Assembly: GCA_016801885.1 (NCBI GenBank) | Contig: CM028901.1 | Span: forward strand, 8,055,283 to 8,119,282 | From: Toxotes chatareus | Taxonomy: Eukaryota; Chordata; Actinopteri; Toxotidae | Reading direction: 5' to 3' | DNA: 64,000 nt | Part shown: positions 13,201 to 25,200 of the stretch, one piece after another | Layout: each line of letters starts with the position of its first letter | How positions within the stretch are numbered: the stretch's first letter is position 1 | Translations under genes and position numbers: made by a program | The notes under the pieces: generated by a model | What the model saw: only the letters and a program-made list of their open reading frames with translations | What the model was told of the DNA's origin: nothing | Database searches by the model: none

Positions 13201-16200
13201 GAGATCTAACCAGTCAGTTTATAAAATATTGTTCTGCAGTTTTAGATGAGCACATGGATTAATGTTCTGCTTGTAATGTTGCAATTTCCCATGCTGACAG
13301 TCTTGGCATCAGTTAGGCACTAGGTGTCAGTCAGTGTCTAGTGAAGTCTCATGTACCGGCTCAGGGAGACACAAAAGACTGATCCCAGGACAAACACACC
13401 CAGAGAAAAATCTTTGCTGTTTGCTCTGCAGTCAGTTTGGGCTTTGCCTGCATGACGGCTCACTCTTGCTGATAAAGCTCAGTCTGTTGTTCGAGGCTAG
13501 CACAGCCGGACTCACAGAGAACCGGTCTGTCGGAGACTTTGACCAGCCGGGTTCTCCTTGAATTCTGAAATCCTCAATTACATTACAGAGACTGAGCCTG
13601 TGTGTTAACATGACTGCGAGTGTTGCTTTTCAAAAGAAATCAAATCTACATATAAAACTTAATGAAAGTAATGCACTTGTAATTTAGTTACCTCTGTTCT
13701 GTTACACTTGAAGCTGATCAGAAATATATTTATCGTGTAGTTTCGTTACATAATGCTCTCACATATATTTCCATTACTTTAGAGTCCTGTGTGTGGGTGT
13801 GTATGTACATCCTGTGTGTTTGCAGATGTTAGCCGCCACACTCGATTGTTCCACATTTAGCATACTTCCCATTTCATCAGAACAGATGTGACTAATGTGC
13901 CCAGTGTTCTTTCTTATGACTCCACTTGCAAACATGAATAAAGACAAGCCACTGAGTTTTTAGCTCACTTAAAAAAAAAAAGCTTCACCCACATTCCTGT
14001 GCATGCTAAAGTAAACTTTAACCGTGGCCGCTAAATTGCTGAAGGCTATGTCATATTCTGATAATCCGTCTTAAGCACTTAATGAAAACGGGGAGTAGAA
14101 ATTAGCACGGCCGCCCAGATCTGCTAATCCTGTTATTAATCAGAGGCAGGGGATATAGAAAGGGGAGAGGAAAAATGAGTTTAATTCTTCTTTTTACATG
14201 TCTCCTTTCTTTTTTTTTGCACCTCCAGGATATTATGAACAGTGAGAAGAGCTATGACTCCTTGCCCAACTTCACCGCTGCTGACTGTGAGTTTTTGTCC
14301 CCTGTGTTTTTCTTCGTTTCCCCGTTCTCTCCCATACCACTGAAATGACTTTACTGGGTTTCTGTGTACCTCTCACACCTGCTCTCTCTGTGCCTCTGAT
14401 CTCTTTTCTACATCTTTTGCCAGTTTTTGTTTTTAAAAGGCTGTCAGCTTAAAGGGTGGTAGAACAGTCGCTGTGAAAAGATGCAAAGTTTTCAGAAAGC
14501 TGAGGGATGTGAATCAGGGTGAGGAGGTCATTCGAGGGGCACTTTGAACTTAGACATAAAAGATCTTCAGTGGTTATTTGACTTTGCTGTGAATATCAGT
14601 TCTTCAATACTGGTCCTTGCAACCTACCACGAGTCTAAGGGATAGTTAAGGGACAGAAAATTATTTTTTTCCTGGAAACATTGGTTCACTGGTTTCAGCT
14701 TCTCGTAGTGAGGATTTTACACAAAACAGGCGGGAAAAAAAACAGACATTTGGAGATGTCACTGCTAGGAAACTGGCATATTTTTTCTTTACTTTCTTCT
14801 GACTTTTTATCAACCAAGCAATTAATTGGGAATATAATTGGCAGATTAATTTAATTTACTTTATGTCTTTGTCTATGATTTTGAGAAACTGCTTTTCTAA
14901 CACAGAGCACTTAAAAGATAAATTAAGCTAATCAAAATGAAAATTGGACCTGGATGCCAGCCTTTTGGCAGCTATAGCGTATTTTGTTTGTTTATACATT
15001 TTTCTTGACAGGTGCATCTGATTGTTCCCAAGTGTTTTTGACATTCCTTCGTGTTTTGGTTTTTAATAACTGGAGTTCTGAGATTTCTTAGAAAACCTAC
15101 TACTACATCTTAAATAACAAATTAATCACACAATGGTTTATCAGTGATCTATCACATAAATGGTTTTCATATCTCCTGACTAGCATAACTACTAAGCATA
15201 AATGATTTCTTTGTATTTCCATAACGAAACCAGAGCACCAGCCAGATGGTTTTTGGGTTGGTTGATATAAATTCCCATTTCATTGTAAATCAAAATTGCT
15301 TCTCAAAAAACAAAGCTGCTTTTCTGATGTGTTACTGCTTCACAGTGGAGCCGCGTTCCTCTGAAATCATTGCAAAAACCCGGATTAAGATTGCATCAAA
15401 GCTGAAAGTCAAGTGTGAGGGTAGTGGTAGTTCTTTGACTTTCTGCTGTCAAGTGAAACAGGCTTTGGCATTGGTCTGTGAGTGACTGAGTCCTGGCAGT
15501 ACAGGACCTTCATGCTGCGGAGACAGAAGGCTGCCAGCAGGCTGTCGGAGCCGTGCTCGGAGGGGCCTCTCTCCTCTAATCTCCCTGGAGGAGCTTTGGA
15601 AGTGTGTCATGCAGAAGTGGGTGGATGGAGAGGCAGTGCAAAAGTGTGTGAGAGAGTGTTACGTGGGTGGATGTTTGTGTGTTGTGTCTACGTCTCGGTG
15701 AAACAGCAGGATACGCATGTAGGATTCTGCTGCGTTAGGAGGCTGAAATGCGAACATCCCTTACTGGTGCCTGCTTGCATTGGCAGCCTTCCCAGCACAT
15801 TTTGCCCTGCCCCTTCCAGGGCCTGTGCAGCACAGGCTAGAGGAGGTGACAAGGTGGGATTTGGAGAGAAATTTGCATACCTCTGCACTGTATGAACTGT
15901 AAAACTTAAGCTATATGGCCCAGTATTATCTTGGATTCAAAACACACGTTAATTTGATTACAGATAAAAATGTATGCACACGCTCTTGTAATAAGAGATC
16001 CCTTGCATGTATGTTGTTAGATGGATTAGCAATGTTTGGGTGTGTGTGTCTCAGGGCATTGTCTCAGAGAAGGTGTGTGGGTATTTCTGTGGACGTATAC
16101 TCTCAGCAGAGTTAGAATGAGTCACTGGTACCGCTTGCGACTCACCTCCGAAATAATTCTCCAATTTGAAGTTGAAAATATCCAGAAAAACTCATTCTCA

Positions 16201-19200
16201 CCCTTTGCTTCTTGTTGTAATTCACTCCCATGTTTTTTTTTGGTAAAATCTCAGAGGCTATAATTGAAAAATGCCTGAGACACTTTTGCAGCTACACTGC
16301 ACCTAGATTTATTTGCTGTGGTGTTAATGTGCAGGATTACAAGTTCGTAGCCAGTTGCTAAGGCATGATTGAGTTTTACTGACTTACTCATTTTCCCATT
16401 GCCCCACAGGTCTGCGGCTGCTTGGCATCGGGAGAAACCAGTACATTGATCTGATGAACCAGTGCAGGTCCTCCAAAGTAAGACATGTTTCCAAAATAGA
16501 CTTTTTAAAATAATTGTCTCATTTATAGAAAGCAAACGTCACACATTAGACATATAGATTTCATGTCTCTTCTTGCATTTTGGGTACTGTTCATGTTTGC
16601 ACCTTAAGTTATAAAATGCACGTGGGAGTATAGGATATTAAATCTAGTAGGATTTCCCCTGATTGGCACTGCAAAAACAAACTGCACAGCGATACTCAAT
16701 ACAAAAACACATCCTCATAAATGTAATCACTGTAATATTTAGCATTTCAAGCCCTTTTCAAAGAATGTCTGAGCGAAAATTATAGAAATTTGTTCCATAT
16801 CAATACTTCTCAGTTCTTCTCAGTTGATTTTGGTGACTTCTTGTGCTCTCCTCACCTGCTTCCTTCTTTTGTTTTGTCAGAAATTCTTCCGCAGGAAATC
16901 GGCACGGGACCTGCTACCGGCCAAACCAGTAGAGATCTCAGTGGAGCCATGGTGGGTTGCACAGACGGGCTACATCACCGAAGACGATATCAGGGTGAGA
17001 GAAGAACTTTGTTTCTTTTCTCAGTTTGGGATTGGTAATGTCATGCTGGTAGGAAGAGAGGAGAGAGAACAGCATAAATTTTTGGAGAAAAAAAATTGTT
17101 TGTGGTGTGTCAGATTTATTGAAGTTTCGCACTTTAATTAGTTCTATGGCATAGCCACTGAGGAAGAACCGCTTTATTTCTAATTTGTCTCCCCTGTTAC
17201 AGTGTGCACTGTACATTTATAATTGATCTATGAAGTGAATGAGAGGATGACATGTGTTGGCGTGATTTTTAACCTGAGCTTTCATTTAAATTTTTACTCG
17301 TTACCCACCGAGCTAGAGCTGTTCATCCCACGAGTCCCCGTGCTGCGTGTGGAGAGCTCACCTGACTAAAAATAAATACGTGCCAAGTTCTCAATAGTTG
17401 TTCTGCTTTCCGCAAGAAAAAAAGGCAACACTGGCAAACAGTCCACACCGTTATCATATGTAAATGTACCGCTGCTGTTCATTGGAGGAGATTTTTGACA
17501 TCCGTGGAAACAAACCCACATGCACAGGTATACTCTAATGTTTTCTCTTTATTGTGTGTAATTACAGATCTGTTCTCCAGCAGAGAAGAAAGCCATTGAT
17601 AAGATGATAGATTCTGGTCCTCAGTTGGCTGGATCAGTGGAGTACAATGTCGTCTTAAGTGAGTATCTGTGATCTGTATCTGCATACGTTAGTCACAAAG
17701 ATATGATAAATGACTTTTTTTTACCTTTTTAGCTAATAAGTTTGATTTTCAAATTTTTATGGCAGTGCTGTTTCAGATGTGAATGCTCTGTGTTTCTAAT
17801 ATTCTGTTTCAATTAAAAACACTGGAAGCACTTTTCTGTATAATGAAGAGCAGTACAGCACCTACTGCTAAATAAAATACCTCCATCTTCTCACACTTTA
17901 CAACAGCAGGTGAACAGCAGTGCATTTGACATGTCTCCCCCTCAAGAATATGCTTTATTTTTTAATAAGATGCCATAACAGCAGCAATGTGATAACTGCG
18001 CAGTGGCTCGAAATTTTGCACAAAGCATTGCTTCGATATCTTCTTTTTTCCAGATTTGATCCGGTCCAGTCTCTTGTTTAATTACGTACCACTCATACAT
18101 CTTATTTTAACAGGAATTATGGAGCCAGGCTGCCTCTGAAGGGCTGTCTTCGTACGGCTTTATAGTCATTTTGAAACAGCATTTTGGGATCTGCCTTAGT
18201 AGGCATTTCGATGTGAGACATTTTAACTGGTCAAGCACAAGTGTTACTAATAACACAGAGGATGGCTCCATTCTGTTAAAGTGGCACAGTAAGCCATGTG
18301 AACCAGCATGAACAACACCAGGACCCTGAAACTGAAGCAGCTAAATGGAATTCAGCCATCATTAATTTTATTATTAACACTTGTCTGTTTAATACCGTCA
18401 TGTCAATAATGATATTAAAAGGAGTTTATTCAGATTGAGGACCGCTGATGCAGTACTAGTATTAAAGCCCCATCATTACTTAAGGGATTTATGAATTTGG
18501 AAAATATGGAATTTTTATGTAAAGTAATAGAAAAAAGTTAAATAGTTAACATAATCGAAATTCTAACACCAGCAAAAGTCTTTTTCAGCTGATGTGTGAA
18601 CGTGGAGGCAGATACTAAAGCTGCAGTTTAAGGACTTCCATCAGTGCACTAGTGTAAATTTAAAAGATGAAGAACAGGGACTGAGGTTGTGTCCGTGCAC
18701 TTTAAATGTTAATTAGAGAACAGTTTGACAGTGATGAGCCTCTGCCGCTGGAGTGCTGGTGACTGAGTTGGAATAAATACAATTAAGCACAGGAGATGTC
18801 GGGCGATTTGAATACAAGTAGCTGTTTAAATGAGATTGTGTTTTTTTCCACCACCCTTGAATATCCAATATGAATAAAAAGTCCCTTGAATTTTTTGTTT
18901 TACTCACTCTTCTAGATAGGGAATATTGTAAGAATTGTTTTTCTGAACAACAACAGAGATGTAAATCTGTAGAGGCACAATTATTTTTACAGAGTGTTGT
19001 TGTACATTTTTTCTTTTATTGCAGGCTTGTACAACCGGGGCTTCATCTACTTGGATGTTCCCATCTCTGATGACAGCTGCATCTCAGGTACATCAGTATG
19101 TGTATGTGTGTGTGTGTATAAACGTCCTGTTGTTATCCTCCTTGACTAATTACCTTGAGTAAACACTGTATATAATCAAATTACATCTGTGGGAACATAA

Positions 19201-22200
19201 GCGAGCATAATGCTTAATGGACTTGCACAGATCTGAGACAATGCCTTATAGTGTCATTACAGATACATACAGTGGTTAGAAATGTTTGCACAGTTGTTCG
19301 TCGCTGTGTTTTTCAGTGCCCCCGCTGGAAGGCTTTGTCATGAACCGTGTCCAAGGCGATTACTTTGAAACGCTTCTCTACAAAATCTTTGTGTCCATTG
19401 ATGAGCAGACAAACGTAGCAGAGGTAGGCGTTAGAAATATGTCTCATCGTACTCGACTGCTGTGCTCACTGAATGTCACTGAGCCTGTGTGTTTATTGAC
19501 CAACTTTTCACCCGTGTCCTATTTTCTTTTCCTCCTCCTCATCCTTTCTCCCTCTGTGACTCTCAGCTGGCGAATGTGTTGGAGATTGACTTGGACTTAG
19601 TGAAGGTGGGTGTCCGCTGGCTGTAGACTGTGAGAATCCTATTGTAATGTATAGACTAAAGCACTGTTTTTCAGAAGAGGGTGGAAAAAAAACGGTAGAG
19701 CTCAGGAAAATGGCCCCATTCTCAAAATTGACACTGACAAAACGGGGAGGTAATTTTCTCTGGTTCCACTATGGCTTCTGAAGAGATTTTGAGACATTTT
19801 GCCTCTTGTCTATGCTTCAAGACTCACAGTGTAGCAGTTTGTAAACTGAAGGAAACAACATGAAAAGTCATGTCATGTCATTATCTGCCGCTTATCTGGG
19901 TCCAGGCCCAGGTTGCGGGGGCAGCCCACCCAATTCACAATGCACCGAAGTCCTATGGCACCTCTGGTGAGCCCATGGGAGGTGGTGCCACCCAGAGTGG
20001 AATTCAAACCCACGACCCTGAGAGGTTGAGTCTCATGCTCTACCAACTGAGCTAACCAGGCGGCAACATGAAAAGTCCTTTTTCATTTTGTGCTAATTGA
20101 TGTTCTGGAGCCAAATATTGAGATTTAAGTTTGACATCCAATCTGAGGAATTAAAACCATTTTTCAATGATATTTGTTCCCTGTTCCTTTTGAAGTAGTC
20201 GTTTGCTTTCCAGTGGTATGCTATTATTAAATTTGGCTGCTGGCAATTTGTCATATAAATATACATTATATAATTTTATTACAGTAGTATGGTGGCATGG
20301 CTGTTGTTGCTCTGGACATTTCAAATGAAAAAGACACACACACACACAAATATAACCTGAGGGCTGAGCAGCACCATTCTCGTTGAATGGGTACTCGAGT
20401 TTGACCCAGTTTTCCCCAGTTTCCCATTCAGTCTCTATCAGACACGGAGCCAAACTCCCTCTCACGTCAGGACCTCCAGTGTGAAGGGCTGTACTCCCCT
20501 GTCCCTCGATCTCGTCTCATTCCTGCCGCTGAAAAGCAGCACTTAAGAGAAGTGGTTGAAGGCAGCGGTGGCAGCGATTCTCCCAGAGAAACCCTGTAAC
20601 TTCAGAGATGATTGAGATGTCTGAGAGGTCTCCTTTGTGCAGAACTTTTTCTATTGTGACTTGAGTTTAACTTTCTCCTGTGTAATGACTACCTCATGGC
20701 CTGAGCCACTTGAAAAAAAATTCTGAATTTTCCGTGCTTCTTTTGATATGAAAAGAGGATAGCTAAGAGTTGACCTCAGCTTACACCTCTGGGGCATCAA
20801 GGTGTAGAAAGCAATCAAATCCACCATACTTGACTGAGGTAGCCTGTTCAGTCTGAATAAAAGTTTTAACAGCAAGGCAAGTTGACGACTGTATATACTG
20901 TATTAAGGAAATAATGAAAAACCCAACCAACTGTTAAGTGGACAGTACACGCAATATCTTTTTCTTCCTTTTTTGAGACAGTTTGAATCACCGGATATCA
21001 AGTAATGACTTTTTATTGTAGATGCACTGGGTCATTTAATGAGTTTCACCTAAAAGAGTATTCAGGTTGTTATTTTAGTCTGTTTTAGACTCACACAAGT
21101 CAACGCTGAAATCAGCCATGTGATACAGAAGCAGCCCTCTTATAACCAGCAAACCATCATGTCCATCAAAGCGGTTACCTTTTTTTGGACTACACCTATC
21201 CTTCACATTGTGTAGACAGTTCTAAAATTCTTTACCTTTTGCTGAATACAGTGATTTTTATTTGGTTTTATATATACGTGTTAAGGTGGCTGATCATTGC
21301 AATATGAAATGAAACGGTAATTTGCTAAGTGTTTCTTGAAAAGAAAGATAAACAAGCAGATGAACAGTTTGCTTAACAGTCAGATGTACAGACAAACATA
21401 CTGTGTGTCTGACAACATATAGACAGTGAGGATTATATGACAGTGAAATCTGAGTATCTGAATAATGATGTCAAACATGTTTTGTGTGGGATCGAAAGTC
21501 TTTTGACTTTTGTCTCTGCTGTGTTTTGTTAGAATGCAGTCTCCATGTACTGTCGTCTCGGCTTTGCCGTAAAGAAAGGTCAGGTGTTCAGCTCAGACCA
21601 GCTTCATCCTACCTGGAAGAACGCTCCTTCTGTCAACAGGCTCAAGTATGTGCATCCATGCATTACTTCCACAGAACAAGCCATTAGCAATATGACTCTA
21701 GAGTCACGGGCATCCTGTAACTAGAACTGCATTTTCATTTGTGATATTTGAGACGGTTGCAGAGTTTTACAGAACTGTGTATGTGCTGGAATAATTTTTA
21801 AACACCAAAGGGAAACTATCTTGAATTTTATGGTGATTACAGTGTGGTCAAAACAAATTCAAATTAGAGACTACTCATCTGTCTTCATCAATCTCTTAAA
21901 TCCTTCATTTTCTCCCTCTAGAAAAATTTAAATCTCTAAATTTTAAAAGATTTAAATCAACTTTATGCTGAGGGGCTGATGATTTGGATACAGAATCCCC
22001 TGATATATTCAGTCTGCTATCTACTCATCTGTCTTCATCCATCTTGCAAATCCTTCATTTTCTCCCTCTAGAAAAGTTGAAATCTCTAAATATTAAAAGA
22101 TTTAAACCAACCTTATGCTGATTTGGATACAAAATGCCCTGATATATTCAGTCTGCCCTCTGGGTCTGACTAAATAAAAATGTGGTCACAAAAAAAAAAC

Positions 22201-25200
22201 AAAATTGGGAAAAATTTAAATCAACTTCAGAGTTTAACAGACCATTGCAGTGTTTTGAGTGCTCTAGTAGTGGTTTCAGTACCTTTTCTGTGCTCTGTCT
22301 TCTGTGTTAGGAGCACCATGGACCCTCAGAAGATGCTGCTGTCCTGGGAGCAGGGCAGTCCTGTCATGGAGGGGGGCTCCTCTGCCACAGACACCGACAC
22401 CACTAGTCTGGAAGACCAAGGTCTGGCGGCATTGAACAAACTCACGCACATGCACGCACACACACACACACACACTTGCAAGCATATTCAGCAATATATG
22501 CAAATGAACACACATGCTGATGAATGCACACAAAGCACTTTCTGAATGTTACTTCAGTAAGTTTTGAAGCAGAAGTGCTAATTAATCCCAGAGAAAACTC
22601 GGTCATGCTTCTGAAAGTCATTCTCACATTAATAGATGTTTGTCTAAAATGGTCTAGGTTTAATTTTGTTGTGCATGTTACCCTGGAGTTGCTCAAACTA
22701 ATAAAATGGGTATTACGAAAGTAGCTGTTCATCAACAGCATTTACATGGTAATTGTGAATTAAATCTATTTGAGAAAGAGACGTGGTTTGGTCCTAGCAA
22801 ACATGTCATCTTCAGAAAATCACAGGCTAATGTCCTCAGTTTAAGAGGGGTGACAGCCATGTATTGTGCCATGACATGCAAAGTTACTACACACATTTAT
22901 TGCTCTTGTGACATGTCTTTTTTCTGTGGCTCTGTAGCAGACACAGCCAGCGTCAGCAGCCTGAGCATCCCAGCTGCACCCACCAAGAGAATCGCCTTCC
23001 TCTTTGACTCCACCCTTACGGCCTTCCTCATGATGGGGAACCTGTCTCCGGTTAGTGAATGGAAGGGAACTTGAACAAACACACACCCACAAACTGTCAT
23101 CATCAGAAGCCTTATTACAGACACAATTATTTGTTATTTTAGAACTTGAAGAGTCATGCGGTGACCATGTTTGAAGTGGGTAAGCTGTCTGATGAGACTC
23201 TGGACAGCTTCCTGGCTGAGCTGGAGAAGGTGAGAAAGAAAATAAAGATTTATTTGTGGTTTTCCTTTGTCAGAACCTTGTCTGACTGGTTTTCATTTGT
23301 AGAAGTACCAAAGGCTACACATTCGATGTACAGCTTGAGTACCTCATGCATGCGCACAAACACTCTAGTTTAGCTTTTCTGCTTGTTTCTGTGTCTCCAG
23401 GTGGAGAGCACCGCAGAGGGCGAGGCCCAGCGTTACTTTGACCACGCTCTTACACTGAAAAACACCATCATCTTCCTGCGCTACAACAAAGAACTCACTC
23501 AGGACCAGGGACCTGATATCCCAAATATAGGTAACGAGACGATTACTTCCCCTTTTTCATTCCCTTTATGGGTAACCACATGCAAGACCCAGACGTCATG
23601 CACCTGTGCATGTCTATACATGTGTTAAATAGGCAGCTTGCAGGCCAGATTTGGTTTTGTGTGTTATTATGCAGCAGTTCTCGCTGCCATCCCAGCTTCA
23701 ACAGCAAGCAAAATAGAAACATGTATTTCTGTCTACTGTCGTCACGACAGTAGACAGAAATACATGTTTCTCTCTGCGCTTCATCTGTGTTTTCTGCAGT
23801 TACTTTTCTGCCGACAGGTAACTGTAATAAAAATGCAGGCAAAATTTTGTAATGGTTTTTTTAGTGAAAGAGGTGGGATGTGTGTGTGTGTGTGGAAGAG
23901 AGACACTCACACACAAACTAAAGCTGTTAATGTTACATACATTTGCTCTGTAAGCTGACAGATGCAGAATCACTTAAGTCATGGCGTATATTCATTATTT
24001 TATATTGCTGTGTGTGATTCAAAGTGCAGAGGAGTCATTTTCAGAAAAAAAAACAGAAATGTATCTATTCATGTAAATATTGAGAACCATGAGAAATTCA
24101 GGTGAAAAGAAGAATCACTAATTCAAAAATCTGACGATTTAAAAAAAAAATATATGGATAAAACTCTCCTGGAAATAACCAAGAGGAAGTGGATCTTTTG
24201 TTTGTTTGTTTGTTGTTTTTGGCAATCTATATCTGTGTGTCACTCCTGGCTGTCTGCTGTGCATCTCACCTGTGTCAAGATGTTTTTTTTTTTTTTCTTG
24301 AATATGGTTCTGGCTAGAGATGCATAGTATGAATCCATAGTAAAGCTGTATTGTTCAACTCATGTCTCTAGAGGGAGCAGCAGAGTGAGTGAGTCTCCGT
24401 GTAGCTACCATTGTGCCACCAGATGCTGTTTGTTTGGTTTGGCTGCCTGCCTCGTTTCTGATTGTCTTATCTCTCAGTCCTCCTCAGCTGCTGCTCCAGG
24501 CTTCTGCTGAGGCCTGAGTGCAGTGAGAGCCTGCTGGCTGAAGCTAAACTAAGCCCCTAATGATACAAGAGTCTAGTGATGATTGCTTATTTAGGAAGAG
24601 AGGAAAATTCATCTCGCCAACAAAACATTTTTTGTAAATTTTCCAAAAAGCCGTTTTTTTTTTTTTTTTTTTTTTTGCAACTGTTTACCACTGTATTTGA
24701 AAAAAAGAAAAAAAAACAACAAATAATGGAAAATTGAATTGTGATTCCAAAAGAGAGCATATCTCCAAAATTTACTCTCTTATTAGAGAGTTAATGATGG
24801 CCTGTGATGTTCGCTATGAAGGTAAATTGTGTTGTACAAAGATCAACATTCAGACTTGATTTAGTGAATATGAAGCGGCAGTCTAATCACATAAACTGAC
24901 TATTGTAACAAACTGTTCCTCTCTGTGGAGTAAATATAAACATCTGTGTCTTAACCCTTTTTGCTTGGGTTTTAGTCATTTCTTAAATTATACATCTGAG
25001 AAACTCAGCTCTGGTAACAATATATCTGTTAATTAGCATTATCAACAGTTCACAGACACCTCTCAATGTTTAGCTTTATATCTACTGTAGGCGGCAAGAA
25101 GTTCTTCGAGAGGACGTTCTTTACGAGTCACCTCGGAGAGAACGCTCTTCTTCACACCACGACTATAAAGAAAGAAAGAAAGAAAGAATCTGTACTGTGC

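Noticed and set aside
15482..15895. 137-codon plus-strand frame in fam91a1 intron 4
   Set aside because: Lies inside a large intron, has no domain and no homology I recognise, and the true exons on either side join in frame without it.
19990..20063. Functional tRNA-Lys gene
   Set aside because: The A and B boxes are present, but the anticodon loop is altered and the acceptor ends do not pair; it is the head of a SINE with target-site duplications.
25085..25160. GC-rich patch in intron 15 resembling heat-shock elements or an inverted repeat
   Set aside because: The GAA/TTC units are out of register and the arms pair poorly when written out.
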